A stretch of DNA of 64,000 nt, taken from the NCBI RefSeq assembly GCF_016918545.1, contig NZ_JAFFQC010000024.1, positions 1 through 64,000 of the forward strand, given 5' to 3'. The notes below the pieces were generated by a model, which saw only the letters and a program-made list of their open reading frames with translations, did no database searches and had not been told where the DNA came from. How positions within the stretch are numbered: the stretch's first letter is position 1; every line of letters begins with the position of its first letter. Below are positions 43,411 through 51,416 of the stretch, one piece after another. The stretch is from Desulfobulbus alkaliphilus. Its GTDB lineage: Bacteria; Desulfobacterota; Desulfobulbia; Desulfobulbales; Desulfobulbaceae. A program made the translations under genes and the position numbers.

Positions 43411-43590
43411 TTCGTCCGTGCGTCAGCTTTGTTGTTGGTGGCCGTTTGATTAAAGGACATTTTATCAGACGATACCGGCAATGAAGATGGCGTGCGGCCG
43501 GACGCCCCAAAGGGGGCGAGTGCCGGCTTATTATTAAAATTTTTCTACAATTATTCCCCGATTACAGTACAATAAAAGCCAAACAGTTGC
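43411..43590 (-). repeat. MITE copy 13, decayed long form, inverted
   Basis: TTCGTCCGTGCGTCAGCTTT, GCAATGAAGATGGCGTGCGG and GATTACAGTACAATA align with the long copy at 55818. Both termini are lost. Confidence 0.7.
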
Positions 43591-43745
43591 CTAACCGTCG
43601 CCAATGCAGCTACCTGTATTCAGCGTGCAGGCAAAAGGCTGCCTGACCTGGAATCCGGATAGATCCCAAGGGCCCGTGACCGGTTACCAACATCGCTGCA
43701 AAGAGACGACTCATTCATAACAGGATACATGATCGGAGGCTTCCC

Positions 43746-44780
43746 TTGTTGACCGTGTTCATCATTGCCGTCAGTTCCGCCTTGCTTATTTCCACGATGT
43801 GCTCCATTTTCGAAGCCGTGCTGTTGTCGTTGTCCCCCCCCCAGGTCGAGTTGATGACCGAAACTCACCCCAGACAGGCAGAGCGCATGCAGGCTTTTAA
43901 GGAAAACATTGAACAACCCATCACTGCCATCCTGACCCTCAACACCCTGGCGCACACCATCGGTGCTTCAGTGGCCGGAGCCGCGGCGATCTCTCTTTTT
44001 GGTCAACAGGGCCTGATCTGGTTTTCTCTGTTTTTCACGTTGACCGTGCTCCTCTGCACGGAAATCCTCCCTAAAACCATTGGCGTCAGTTTTTGCAAAC
44101 AACTGGCTCCCCACATTGTTGTGCCGCTGCATTGGATGATTATCGCCCTGAAACCTCTTATTATACTGGCGCAGTTCGTTACCCATCTGGTGCCTAACAG
44201 TAAAAAACCGCATCACATTTCCGCGGAAGAGTTGAAAATCATCGCCAGCCTGAGCAGAAAATCCGGAGTTATCGAAGCTGAGCAGGAAACCGTGATTGCC
44301 AACATCCTCCAACTCGGTAAAAAAACAGTGCGTCAGGTCATGACTCCGAGAACGGTCACTTTTTCCGCTTCCCAGTCATTAACCATCAAAGAAGCGGCAT
44401 TTATTGAGGAAAAATGGCGGATGCACAGCCGCGTTCCAGTATATGAAGGTGAACCGGACAATGTGGTCGGTTTCGTCCTCAGCCAGGATGTCCTGATGGC
44501 CGCGGCGATCGGACAGGAGGATCTCAAATTGCAACAGATCATGCGTCCGGTTCATTTTGTTCCGGAAACAGCCCCACTGGATCGCATTTTCATCGATTTC
44601 TTTGAGCACCGCCAACATCTTTTTGTTGTTGTCGATGAATACGGCAGCGTTACCGGCGTGATCAGTATGGAAGATATTCTTGAAGAAATCATCGGCAGGG
44701 AGATTGTCGATGAATCCGATAAAGCCCGCAACATGCGGGAGCTGGCCCGTATCCGCAAGAAAAAAATCAACACCCTTTAG
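43746..44780 (+). CDS. CNNM/CorC-like membrane protein with CBS pair (TTG start)
   Basis: This 344-residue protein has a DUF21 (CNNM) membrane domain of about 190 residues with four hydrophobic segments (FIIAVSSALLISTMCSIFEA, WFSLFFTLTVLLCTEILPKT) and a pair of CBS domains (about 200-325; RQVMTPRTV, LQQIMRPVHFV). ILPKT and VDEYGSVTGVISMEDILEEI are typical. Such proteins are linked to magnesium or other cation efflux. The TTG at 43746 has GGAGG at ideal spacing. It has no C-terminal CorC/HlyC domain. Confidence 0.85.
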   Translation: MLTVFIIAVSSALLISTMCSIFEAVLLSLSPPQVELMTETHPRQAERMQAFKENIEQPITAILTLNTLAHTIGASVAGAAAISLFGQQGLIWFSLFFTLTVLLCTEILPKTIGVSFCKQLAPHIVVPLHWMIIALKPLIILAQFVTHLVPNSKKPHHISAEELKIIASLSRKSGVIEAEQETVIANILQLGKKTVRQVMTPRTVTFSASQSLTIKEAAFIEEKWRMHSRVPVYEGEPDNVVGFVLSQDVLMAAAIGQEDLKLQQIMRPVHFVPETAPLDRIFIDFFEHRQHLFVVVDEYGSVTGVISMEDILEEIIGREIVDESDKARNMRELARIRKKKINTL

Positions 44781-44819
44781 GCATGCGACATTGTCCCTGG
44801 ATCCCTGATCATCTTTTTT

Positions 44820-44855
44820 CCTGAATCCGTGACGGCTGGACGCTTGTTTTGAATC
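44820..44855 (+). repeat. MITE left-end fragment (copy 14)
   Basis: CCTGAATCCGTGACGGCTGG to GCTTGTTTTGAAT is intact, then similarity ends 10-25 bp before the start of the SH3 gene, whose leader it forms. Confidence 0.75.
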
Positions 44856-44879
44856 TCTCTCCCTGTGGAACATTTCATC

Positions 44880-45566
44880 ATGAACTTCCCTGCTCATCCT
44901 TCGTTCAATCACAACACCCCTTGGGTCACCTTTCTCCTTGTGCTCTGCAGCTTCTTTGCGGCCCCTCTCCTTCTGGCGGAGACAAGGTATATCAAGCCAA
45001 GTCTGGAAGTCACCGTGTATCAGGAGCAAAACGTCGCCGCGGACACCCTCGCCTCGATTTGGATGGGAGAAGCTGTGCAGGTGGTGCTGGTTGAGGAGGA
45101 ATGGACCCATATCCGTTTAGAGGACGGCACTGAAGGCTGGGTACACTCCCGCTTTCTCGACCCTGCACCACTCCTGCCTGATGATCTTCCTGGAGCGGCG
45201 GAAGCAACCGATATCCCTGTTGACCTCCAGGTCCTGTTTAAAAGCCTGATTACCGAGAACGAACAACTGCGCAAGGAAATCGCTGCCACCAGGGGAGCGG
45301 AGCAAACAGCTCATTCCGGGACAGGACTGGCAGCGACAAACGATCCCGCCACTCTCCTCAATACAACCATCCTTCTGGACGAAGCCCTGGGGCAGCTTGA
45401 AGAGAAGCGGGTGGAGAATGCGGTTCTTCAGATCGAAAACAGCATATTGAAAAAAAACCAATCGATTAAATGGTTTCTGGCCGGATCGGGCACCCTGTTG
45501 CTTGGTTGGCTCATCGGCCGAATGACAAACAGCGGGGTTCGACGGAAAAAATCATCCCTGCTCTGA
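44880..45566 (+). CDS. TIGR04211-type SH3 domain membrane protein
   Basis: This protein of about 228 residues has a signal peptide (TFLLVLCSFFAAPLLLAE), a bacterial SH3 domain (about 38-95; EVTVYQEQN, EWTHIRLEDGTEGWVHSRFL), a coiled-coil region (about 115-190) and a C-terminal membrane anchor (WFLAGSGTLLLGWLIG) with a basic tail. This order is that of YgiM-like SH3 proteins, thought to touch peptidoglycan. The start is uncertain: ATG 44880 or GTG 44865, neither with a strong ribosome-binding site, since a MITE fragment forms the leader. Confidence 0.75.
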   Translation: MNFPAHPSFNHNTPWVTFLLVLCSFFAAPLLLAETRYIKPSLEVTVYQEQNVAADTLASIWMGEAVQVVLVEEEWTHIRLEDGTEGWVHSRFLDPAPLLPDDLPGAAEATDIPVDLQVLFKSLITENEQLRKEIAATRGAEQTAHSGTGLAATNDPATLLNTTILLDEALGQLEEKRVENAVLQIENSILKKNQSIKWFLAGSGTLLLGWLIGRMTNSGVRRKKSSLL

Positions 45567-45643
45567 CGATCGGCTACGTCACCATATTTGCTGACAATCG
45601 CCCGGATCCGAGAGCGCAAGTCCCGAAGGACGGCTGGTTAAAG

Positions 45644-45701
45644 GTATAGCCCCTGTATACGGGCAGCCGCGACCGTGCAGAGATGAGGGTGCCGATAATC
45701 G
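45644..45701 (-). repeat. Dispersed repeat type 2, copy C (inverted)
   Basis: Read on the minus strand it gives GGCACCCTCATCTCTGCACG, then GCTGCCCGTATACAGGGGCT, aligning with copy A. It lies between the SH3 and HtrA-like genes, which converge here. Confidence 0.45.
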
Positions 45702-45712
45702 CTTCATTTTTA

Positions 45713-46852
45713 TCAGTTCATTGCCTCCAACTGCACCGCCACCTCGATGGTCGCGCCTTCACGGACCAGGGTCAGCCGAACTGTATCGCCGACTTCATAG
45801 CGTTCCAATTCGTCGCGTAAAGAGGTATGGTCGCTGACCCTGCGGCCGTTGACTGCCTGAATGACGTCCCCCAGAACCAGGTGATCCCGCATCTGGGTGG
45901 TGCCCCGCAAACCGGCTTTTTCCGCTGAAGTTCCGGGCAGCACATTCAGGACCAGGGTGCCCTGGAGACCGAGTTCATCCGTCAGTCTCCGGTTGGCCAG
46001 GGTGACACCCAATCCAGGGCGAATGAGCCTTCCCTGGCTGATAATCCTTGGCACCACCCGGTTGACCTCTCCCACCGGAACAGCAAAGCCGATCCCGGCA
46101 CTTCCTCCAGAAGGACTGTAGATAGCTGTATTAACACCAATCAGCCGGCCGGCGCTGTCCAGTAGCGGCCCTCCGGAGTTGCCGGGATTTATGGCGGCAT
46201 CTGTCTGAATGACATCATGGATGGTCCGTCCGGTTACCGCGTTGATTTCCCGACCCAGCGCACTGACGACGCCGGTTGTCAGGGTCTGATCAAGGCCAAA
46301 GGGATTGCCGATGGCAAAAACTTTCTGACCGACCTGCAGATTGCTGGACTCACCGATGGCCAGGGGATGAAGTCGGCCGGCCGGAGCGGCAATCTGCAGT
46401 ACGGCGAGATCCCGGTCCGGAGCAACACCGACCAGTACAGCTTTCCAGGTCGTCCGATCCGCCAGAGTCACTTCCAAGCGGCTGGCATCGGCAATAACGT
46501 GATAATTGGTCACGATCCGACCCTGTTTATCCCAGACGAACCCCGACCCCGTGCCCCGGGGGATCTCGTATACATTCAGACTGAAGATATTGCGCCGTAC
46601 CGCAATGCTGGTGATATAGACGACCGAAGGAGCGGCATTGCGAAAAATCTCGATGGTGTTCAATTCGTCAGCGGCCAGGTCGCCACGGGCATCTATAGGG
46701 CGGGGAACCGCCCCTGGATCATGCAGGGGGCGTTGAAAGGTCTGGAATAGCAGCCAGCCGGCCACGAACAGCACAAGGAGAATCGTCAGACGGTTGATAC
46801 CGGACCTTGAAGAAAAAGCAGCCAAGGAATCACCTTTGGGCAGATAAATCAA
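45713..46852 (-). CDS. Membrane-anchored HtrA/DegS-type serine protease
   Basis: This protein of about 379 residues has an N-terminal anchor (LTILLVLFVAGWLLF), a trypsin-like domain with the triad His (TNYHVIADAS), Asp (DRDLAVLQI) and Ser (NPGNSGGPLLD), and one PDZ domain (about 280-375; VLNVLPGTSAEKAGLRG). One PDZ and a single anchor fit DegS-like periplasmic quality-control proteases. The start is uncertain (TTG 46852 or TTG 46825). A short MITE 130-260 bp upstream carries a promoter facing this gene. Confidence 0.85.
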   Translation of the reverse strand: MIYLPKGDSLAAFSSRSGINRLTILLVLFVAGWLLFQTFQRPLHDPGAVPRPIDARGDLAADELNTIEIFRNAAPSVVYITSIAVRRNIFSLNVYEIPRGTGSGFVWDKQGRIVTNYHVIADASRLEVTLADRTTWKAVLVGVAPDRDLAVLQIAAPAGRLHPLAIGESSNLQVGQKVFAIGNPFGLDQTLTTGVVSALGREINAVTGRTIHDVIQTDAAINPGNSGGPLLDSAGRLIGVNTAIYSPSGGSAGIGFAVPVGEVNRVVPRIISQGRLIRPGLGVTLANRRLTDELGLQGTLVLNVLPGTSAEKAGLRGTTQMRDHLVLGDVIQAVNGRRVSDHTSLRDELERYEVGDTVRLTLVREGATIEVAVQLEAMN

Positions 46853-46983
46853 ACCAGGTTGTCAGATGAGGGGACAATCACGTCAGGATTTCCGGTGATC
46901 GCTGCAAGAGAAGCGTTTACCGGGTTTGATCTTTCCTGATAATCGAAGCTGCTGGATGTGACGCTGCAAAGACAAACACCTTG

Positions 46984-47111
46984 CTGACTCCGTGACGGCT
47001 GGACGCTTGTTTTGGATATCTCTTGCCGTACCCATTTTATAATTGCAGCGGAATCCTTGACAATAACCTTCATCAGTCTCCCTTCGGGGTGTCCGTCCAC
47101 ACGGATTCAGG
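46984..47111 (+). repeat. MITE copy 15, short form
   Basis: 128 bp from CTGACTCCGTGACGGCTGGA to GTCCACACGGATTCAGG. It lies between the HtrA-like and DUF2065 genes. Confidence 0.85.
47036..47063 (-). promoter_or_regulatory. Predicted MITE-borne promoter facing the HtrA-like gene
   Basis: On the minus strand: TTGTCA (47063-47058), 16-bp spacer, TATAAA (47041-47036). Start would be near 47029, about 180 bp before the protease gene. Confidence 0.5.
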
Positions 47112-47123
47112 AAGCAGGTGTAT

Positions 47124-47324
47124 TTATCCGAACAGACCGCTTTTCTGGGCCAGATAACAGAGAAAAAAACCGATGGCCATGGCTATCAGACCAATGCGGC
47201 GCAATTGTTCCGGAGGCATCTCCAGGATCTGCCTGAGCCATCGCTGCATGGCCTCAGGCGAGGCCGCGTACGGTAAACCTTCGAGAATGAGAATAAGACC
47301 GATCAGGGTTATAAACAGTTCCAT
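47124..47324 (-). CDS. DUF2065 small membrane protein
   Basis: This 66-residue protein has two membrane spans (LFITLIGLILILEGLPY and LIAMAIGFFLCYLA) separated by AASPEAMQRWLRQILEMPPE, a clear DUF2065 (YjeT-like) pattern. In other bacteria such genes lie near hflK/hflC or htrA-like genes; here an HtrA-like protease is next downstream. I chose ATG 47324; the frame to 47456 has no better start. Function unknown. Confidence 0.8.
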   Translation of the reverse strand: MELFITLIGLILILEGLPYAASPEAMQRWLRQILEMPPEQLRRIGLIAMAIGFFLCYLAQKSGLFG

Positions 47325-47373
47325 ATTCCAGCAATACCAAAATTCAATAACCTGTGCAATCCTCACAAAGGTA

Positions 47374-47403
47374 TTGACAATAGTCAGGTGAAAAAAGTAA
47401 TTT
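47374..47403 (+). promoter_or_regulatory. Possible purM promoter
   Basis: TTGACA (47374-47379), 18-bp spacer, TAATTT (47398-47403), about 105 bp before the purM start. Confidence 0.4.
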
Positions 47404-47514
47404 AATTGGTGTATTCGATGGTTTATTTTGCCGTGCCATGATGTATCGACCTTCACGATTCAGCATTCCAAACCTCTTGCAAACAGGTGAGGATCAACAA
47501 AGCTCCGTGTATCC

Positions 47515-48576
47515 ATGACCCAACTGAATTCAAAATACCGCGATTCCGGTGTCGATATCGACAAGGGTAATCTTTTTGTCTCCCGGATCAAATCCATTGC
47601 CGCTGAAACCCATCGCCGTGGGGTCCTCGCTGACCTGGGGGGATTTTCCGGCCTCTTTGCCATCGGCAACGAGGATCTGTCCAACCCGGTGCTGATAGCC
47701 TCCACCGACGGGGTGGGCACTAAGCTCATTGTGGCCAAACTATGCAACAAACACGATACCATCGGAATCGACCTGGTGGCCATGTGTGTCAACGATGTCA
47801 TTGTCAGTGGCGCCAAACCGCTTTTTTTCCTTGATTATTTTGCCAGTTGCTCCCTGGATATTGACGTAGCCACCGATGTCGTCCGCGGCATTGCAGCCGG
47901 CTGCAAACTGGCTCAATGCTCCCTGATCGGCGGTGAAACCGCGGAAATGCCAGGCCTCTATCAGCCAGGGGATTACGATCTCGCCGGCTTTGTTGTCGGC
48001 ATTGGCGACCGTAACGCCATTATCGACGGTAGTGATATCAGGGTCGGGGACAAAATTATCGGCCTGGCGTCTTCCGGGCTCCATTCGAACGGCTTTTCAC
48101 TTGTCCGAACAATCTTCTTTGATCAATTGGGCAAAAAGGTGGATGATTTTATCGAAGAATTCGGCTGCAGCCTCGGAGAAGAGCTGCTGCGGCCGACACG
48201 AATCTATGTGGACAGCATCGTTACCATCCTGCGCCGCTATAAAATAAATGGTCTGGTGCATATCACCGGTGGTGGTTTCATCGACAATATTCCCCGCATC
48301 CTGCCCGCGGGTTGCGTTGCCCACATCCACGCGGACAGTTGGCCCATTCCGCCGGTTTTCACCTACCTGACCGAAAAAGGAGCCGTTTCCAGTGAAGAGA
48401 TGTTTCGAACCTTCAACATGGGCATCGGCATGATGACCATTGTTTCCGAACATCTGGTCGAAGACCTCCTCCATCAATTCAGAGCGCGTGGGGAGCAGGC
48501 CTATCTGATCGGTGAGATAAAAACTACCGCTCAGGTCGGTGGGGGCAAGCAGGTGGTTATCGACGGTGTCTGTTAG
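47515..48576 (+). CDS. purM: Phosphoribosylformylglycinamidine cyclo-ligase
   Basis: This 353-residue enzyme closes the imidazole ring of AIR in purine synthesis. It has the PurM/AIRS fold with STDGVGTKLIVA, the ATP-site stretch GGETAEMPGLY and GLASSGLHSNGFSLVR, and a C-terminal ITGGGFIDNIPRILP. Length is typical. It is not next to other purine genes. Its ribosome-binding site is weak (GAGGAT is rather far away). An IS-end/MITE chimera begins 4 bp after the stop. Confidence 0.93.
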   Translation: MTQLNSKYRDSGVDIDKGNLFVSRIKSIAAETHRRGVLADLGGFSGLFAIGNEDLSNPVLIASTDGVGTKLIVAKLCNKHDTIGIDLVAMCVNDVIVSGAKPLFFLDYFASCSLDIDVATDVVRGIAAGCKLAQCSLIGGETAEMPGLYQPGDYDLAGFVVGIGDRNAIIDGSDIRVGDKIIGLASSGLHSNGFSLVRTIFFDQLGKKVDDFIEEFGCSLGEELLRPTRIYVDSIVTILRRYKINGLVHITGGGFIDNIPRILPAGCVAHIHADSWPIPPVFTYLTEKGAVSSEEMFRTFNMGIGMMTIVSEHLVEDLLHQFRARGEQAYLIGEIKTTAQVGGGKQVVIDGVC

Positions 48577-48579
48577 GAC

Positions 48580-48640
48580 GTGCTCATCCAGAAACGATTG
48601 TTCTCCTGCTGATCCTTTATTGCGCCGTCACGGATTCAGG
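48580..48640 (+). mobile_element. Chimera of IS4-type left end and MITE right end
   Basis: The first about 50 bp (GTGCTCATCCAGAAACGATT, then TTTATTGCGCCGTCA) follow the left end of the insertion sequence at 5022. The last 14 bp, GTCACGGATTCAGG, are the MITE right end. The two share GTCA at the join. Confidence 0.65.
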
Positions 48641-48642
48641 TT

Positions 48643-49158
48643 TTATTCCATCCGGGCGCAGTCCGCATCACTGCCTTTGATTTTATCCAGACCATGCCTT
48701 AAGGCCGGGAACACTGCCTCCAGATTCTCCCGGGCTGCTTTTCTGCTGCCCGGGAGATTGATAATCAAACACTCCTTGCGGATGCCGGCAATGCCACGAG
48801 ACCAAACCGCCTGCACAGTCTTCTCCAGGCTGGCCAGACGCATGGCCTCGCTTAAGCCGGGAACCTGCATATCCACCACCCTTGCTGTCGCTTCGGGAGT
48901 TCTGTCACTGGGGGCGACACCAGTCCCTCCGGTGGTGACAATCAGGTCCAGACGCATCTCATCCACCCAATGCACCAGGGTCTGCTCGATCAACGCCTGC
49001 TGATCAGGAATAACCAGAGAGACGGCAACCTCAAACCCCTGGGCATGCAGCATTTCCCGCAACAATGGCCCGCAGGTATCTTCACGCTCCCCCCTGGCCC
49101 CCTTGTCGCTGAGGGTGAGTACACCACACCGATAAGGGACGGCAGATTGCCGGATCAC
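48643..49158 (-). CDS. mog: MogA/MoaB-type molybdopterin protein
   Basis: This 171-residue protein has the MoCF-binding fold: VLTLSDKGARGEREDTCG, LIVTTGGTGVAPSDRTPEAT and GIRKECLIINLPGSRKAA. It probably adenylates molybdopterin before molybdenum insertion, in keeping with the mod transporter elsewhere in the window. Its GTG start overlaps the stop codon of the EF-G-like gene by one base, implying translational coupling to that gene. Confidence 0.88.
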   Translation of the reverse strand: MIRQSAVPYRCGVLTLSDKGARGEREDTCGPLLREMLHAQGFEVAVSLVIPDQQALIEQTLVHWVDEMRLDLIVTTGGTGVAPSDRTPEATARVVDMQVPGLSEAMRLASLEKTVQAVWSRGIAGIRKECLIINLPGSRKAARENLEAVFPALRHGLDKIKGSDADCARME

Positions 49159-51224
49159 TATTCTTCCGCTTGCTGCTTGTATTCGGCGATGATCTTCTCG
49201 GCGATCTGAGCGGGCACCTCCTCGTAATGAGAAAATTTCACCGTGAAGGTTCCGCGCCCCCCGGTCATGGAGGTCAGGTCGAGTGCATACAGCAGGATCT
49301 CGGCCTGAGGGACGTGGGCATTGATGATTTCCAGTTTACCGGTTGAATCCATGCCCAATACCCTGCCCCGGCGGCTGTTGAGGTCGCCCATGACATCACC
49401 GACAAAATCCTTGTGAACCCGGACCTCGACTTCCATGATGGGCTCGAGAAGAACCGGATTGGCTTGCACCACACCCTTTTTAAAGGCCAGAGAGCCGGCA
49501 ACCTTGAAGGCCATTTCCGAGGAATCAACCGTGTGGTACGATCCGTCGACCAGGTTGACCTTGAGATCGACAAAGGGGAATCCGGCAATCACTCCTCGAT
49601 CCATGGCCTCGAGAATACCCTTCTCGACCGCCGGCCGGTATTGCTGCGGAATGACACCACCGACAATCTTGTCGACAAACTCGAAATGTTCTCCCCGCGG
49701 CAGGGGTTCCATCTCGATGGTGCAATCGCCGAACTGGCCGCGACCTCCGGATTGTTTTTTATGTCTTCCCTGGACCGTCACCTTCCCCTTGAGGGTTTCT
49801 CGATAGGGGACGCGGGGGGGATGCAGCTCCATTTCCACCCCGAATTTCCGTTTAATTTTTTCTCCGATGACCTCAAGATGCACCTGCCCCACTCCGGAAA
49901 TCAGCGTTTCATGGGTCTGCTGTTCCCTGGTGAGCCGCAAGGTCAGATCTTCGTCAAGTAAACGGGTGATGGACGAAAAGAGTTTTTCCTCGTCGCCTTT
50001 TTTAGCGCTGACGGAATAAGCTATCACCGTGGGCAACGGCTCAACCACGGGATATACGATGGGATTGGCCTCTTCGCAGAGGGTGTCTCCGGTCGTTGTT
50101 TCCTTGAGTTTGGCCACAGCCACTACCATCCCGGGCAGGGCCTGCTCCACCGGTCGCTGCTCCTTTCCGGCCATGATGAAGAGTTGCCCGAATCGCTCGG
50201 AGGTTCCCTTGGTGGCGTTATAGAAGGTATCGCCTTTCAGGGTTCCGGAGACAATCCGAAAAATGGTCAAACGACCGGCAAAAGGATCAGCCATGGTTTT
50301 AAAGACCAGGGCGGAAAACGGACTGTCAGCGGTTCCCCGTCGCTCGACCTGATCACCGGTCTTGGGATGACTGCCCACCCGGGCCGGACGCTGATCCGGA
50401 GAAGGAAGCAGATTGATGACAGCATCGAGGACAATTGAGGATCCAGCATTGCCGAGGGCGTCGAGGGCGCAAACCGGCGCGATCTGGGAAGTTCGAATCG
50501 CCGCGGCCAAACCGGTCTGCAGCTCTTCGTCGGAAAGGAGCCCTTCCTCAAGAAATCTCTCCAGCAACTCATCATCGGTCTCGGCGACATATTCAAGCAG
50601 GCTTTCCCGCAGAGCTTCCACTTCATCGACCATGTCCGCCGGAATCTCACCATTTGTTGCCTTGCCGCCTTCGGTGAACAGCAGGGCCTTGTTGGCAACG
50701 ATGTCCACCACACCTTTGAAGTGATCTTCGGCGCCAATGGGCAGGTAGAGCACCACCGGATTGAGACCGGTTGTTTCCCTGATGCCGTCGACGGTCTTGG
50801 CAAAATTGGCCCGTTCCCGATCCATTTTGGTAATGCAGATCAGGCAGGGCAGATTGTGTTCCTTGATAAGATCGACAAATTTTTCCGTCTGCGGCCGCAC
50901 GCCCAGGACAGCCCCCACCGTCAGCACGGCGCTGTCGGCAACCTGGGCAGCCAGACGGGTCTCGTTGAAAAAATTATCGTCTCCGGGCGTATCGATGAGA
51001 TAGACATCGTTTTTTTTCCAGGTCAGATGGTTAAAAGCGGTGCTGATGGAAATCCGGCGCTTGATCTCCTCGGGCTCAAAGTCCATTGAAGCCGTTCCTT
51101 CATCCACCTTACCCAGCCGTTTCACTGAACCGGCGGTAAACAGTAACGCCTCCGCAAGGGTTGATTTACCGCTGTTGCCATGTCCGAGAATAACCGTATT
51201 CCTGATCTGTTGTACGTCCTGCAT
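49158..51224 (-). CDS. EF-G-like GTPase (FusA2 type)
   Basis: This 688-residue protein has EF-G domains I-V: P-loop GHGNSGKST (about 13-21), G3 DTPGDDNF, G4 TKMD, and the C-terminal domains IV and V. Two catalytic features differ from true EF-G. The switch II His (DTPGHVDF in EF-G) is Asp here, and the switch I RGITI is replaced by KRRISI. It is therefore likely a specialised EF-G-like factor and not the main translocase. I chose ATG 51224 with GGAGG upstream. mog follows, coupled. Confidence 0.85.
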   Translation of the reverse strand: MQDVQQIRNTVILGHGNSGKSTLAEALLFTAGSVKRLGKVDEGTASMDFEPEEIKRRISISTAFNHLTWKKNDVYLIDTPGDDNFFNETRLAAQVADSAVLTVGAVLGVRPQTEKFVDLIKEHNLPCLICITKMDRERANFAKTVDGIRETTGLNPVVLYLPIGAEDHFKGVVDIVANKALLFTEGGKATNGEIPADMVDEVEALRESLLEYVAETDDELLERFLEEGLLSDEELQTGLAAAIRTSQIAPVCALDALGNAGSSIVLDAVINLLPSPDQRPARVGSHPKTGDQVERRGTADSPFSALVFKTMADPFAGRLTIFRIVSGTLKGDTFYNATKGTSERFGQLFIMAGKEQRPVEQALPGMVVAVAKLKETTTGDTLCEEANPIVYPVVEPLPTVIAYSVSAKKGDEEKLFSSITRLLDEDLTLRLTREQQTHETLISGVGQVHLEVIGEKIKRKFGVEMELHPPRVPYRETLKGKVTVQGRHKKQSGGRGQFGDCTIEMEPLPRGEHFEFVDKIVGGVIPQQYRPAVEKGILEAMDRGVIAGFPFVDLKVNLVDGSYHTVDSSEMAFKVAGSLAFKKGVVQANPVLLEPIMEVEVRVHKDFVGDVMGDLNSRRGRVLGMDSTGKLEIINAHVPQAEILLYALDLTSMTGGRGTFTVKFSHYEEVPAQIAEKIIAEYKQQAEE

Positions 51225-51416
51225 GGATACCTCCAGTGAGTGAAACGGGTGCCGCATAAAGGTTAAAGGATGACTATTCCCGACTGAAAAGCATTGAAAA
51301 GCTCTTTCTCTTTCCAGAGAGGAATGGTAACCATCTAGTCCAAAAAAACCGCTACTGTTATATTCGTATTAACATTGCAAAGTCAAGCTATAACCCTCTG
51401 AAACCCTGATCAATCA

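Larger units (their letters stand above)
43236..43745. other. Repeat-filled intergenic region
   Basis: No gene. It contains a type 2 repeat (43355-43385) directly followed by an inverted, decayed long MITE (43411-43590). GGAGG at 43735 belongs to the CNNM gene. Confidence 0.5.

Noticed and set aside
43411-43590. Structured RNA gene
   Set aside because: The apparent fold is explained by homology to the MITE copies elsewhere.
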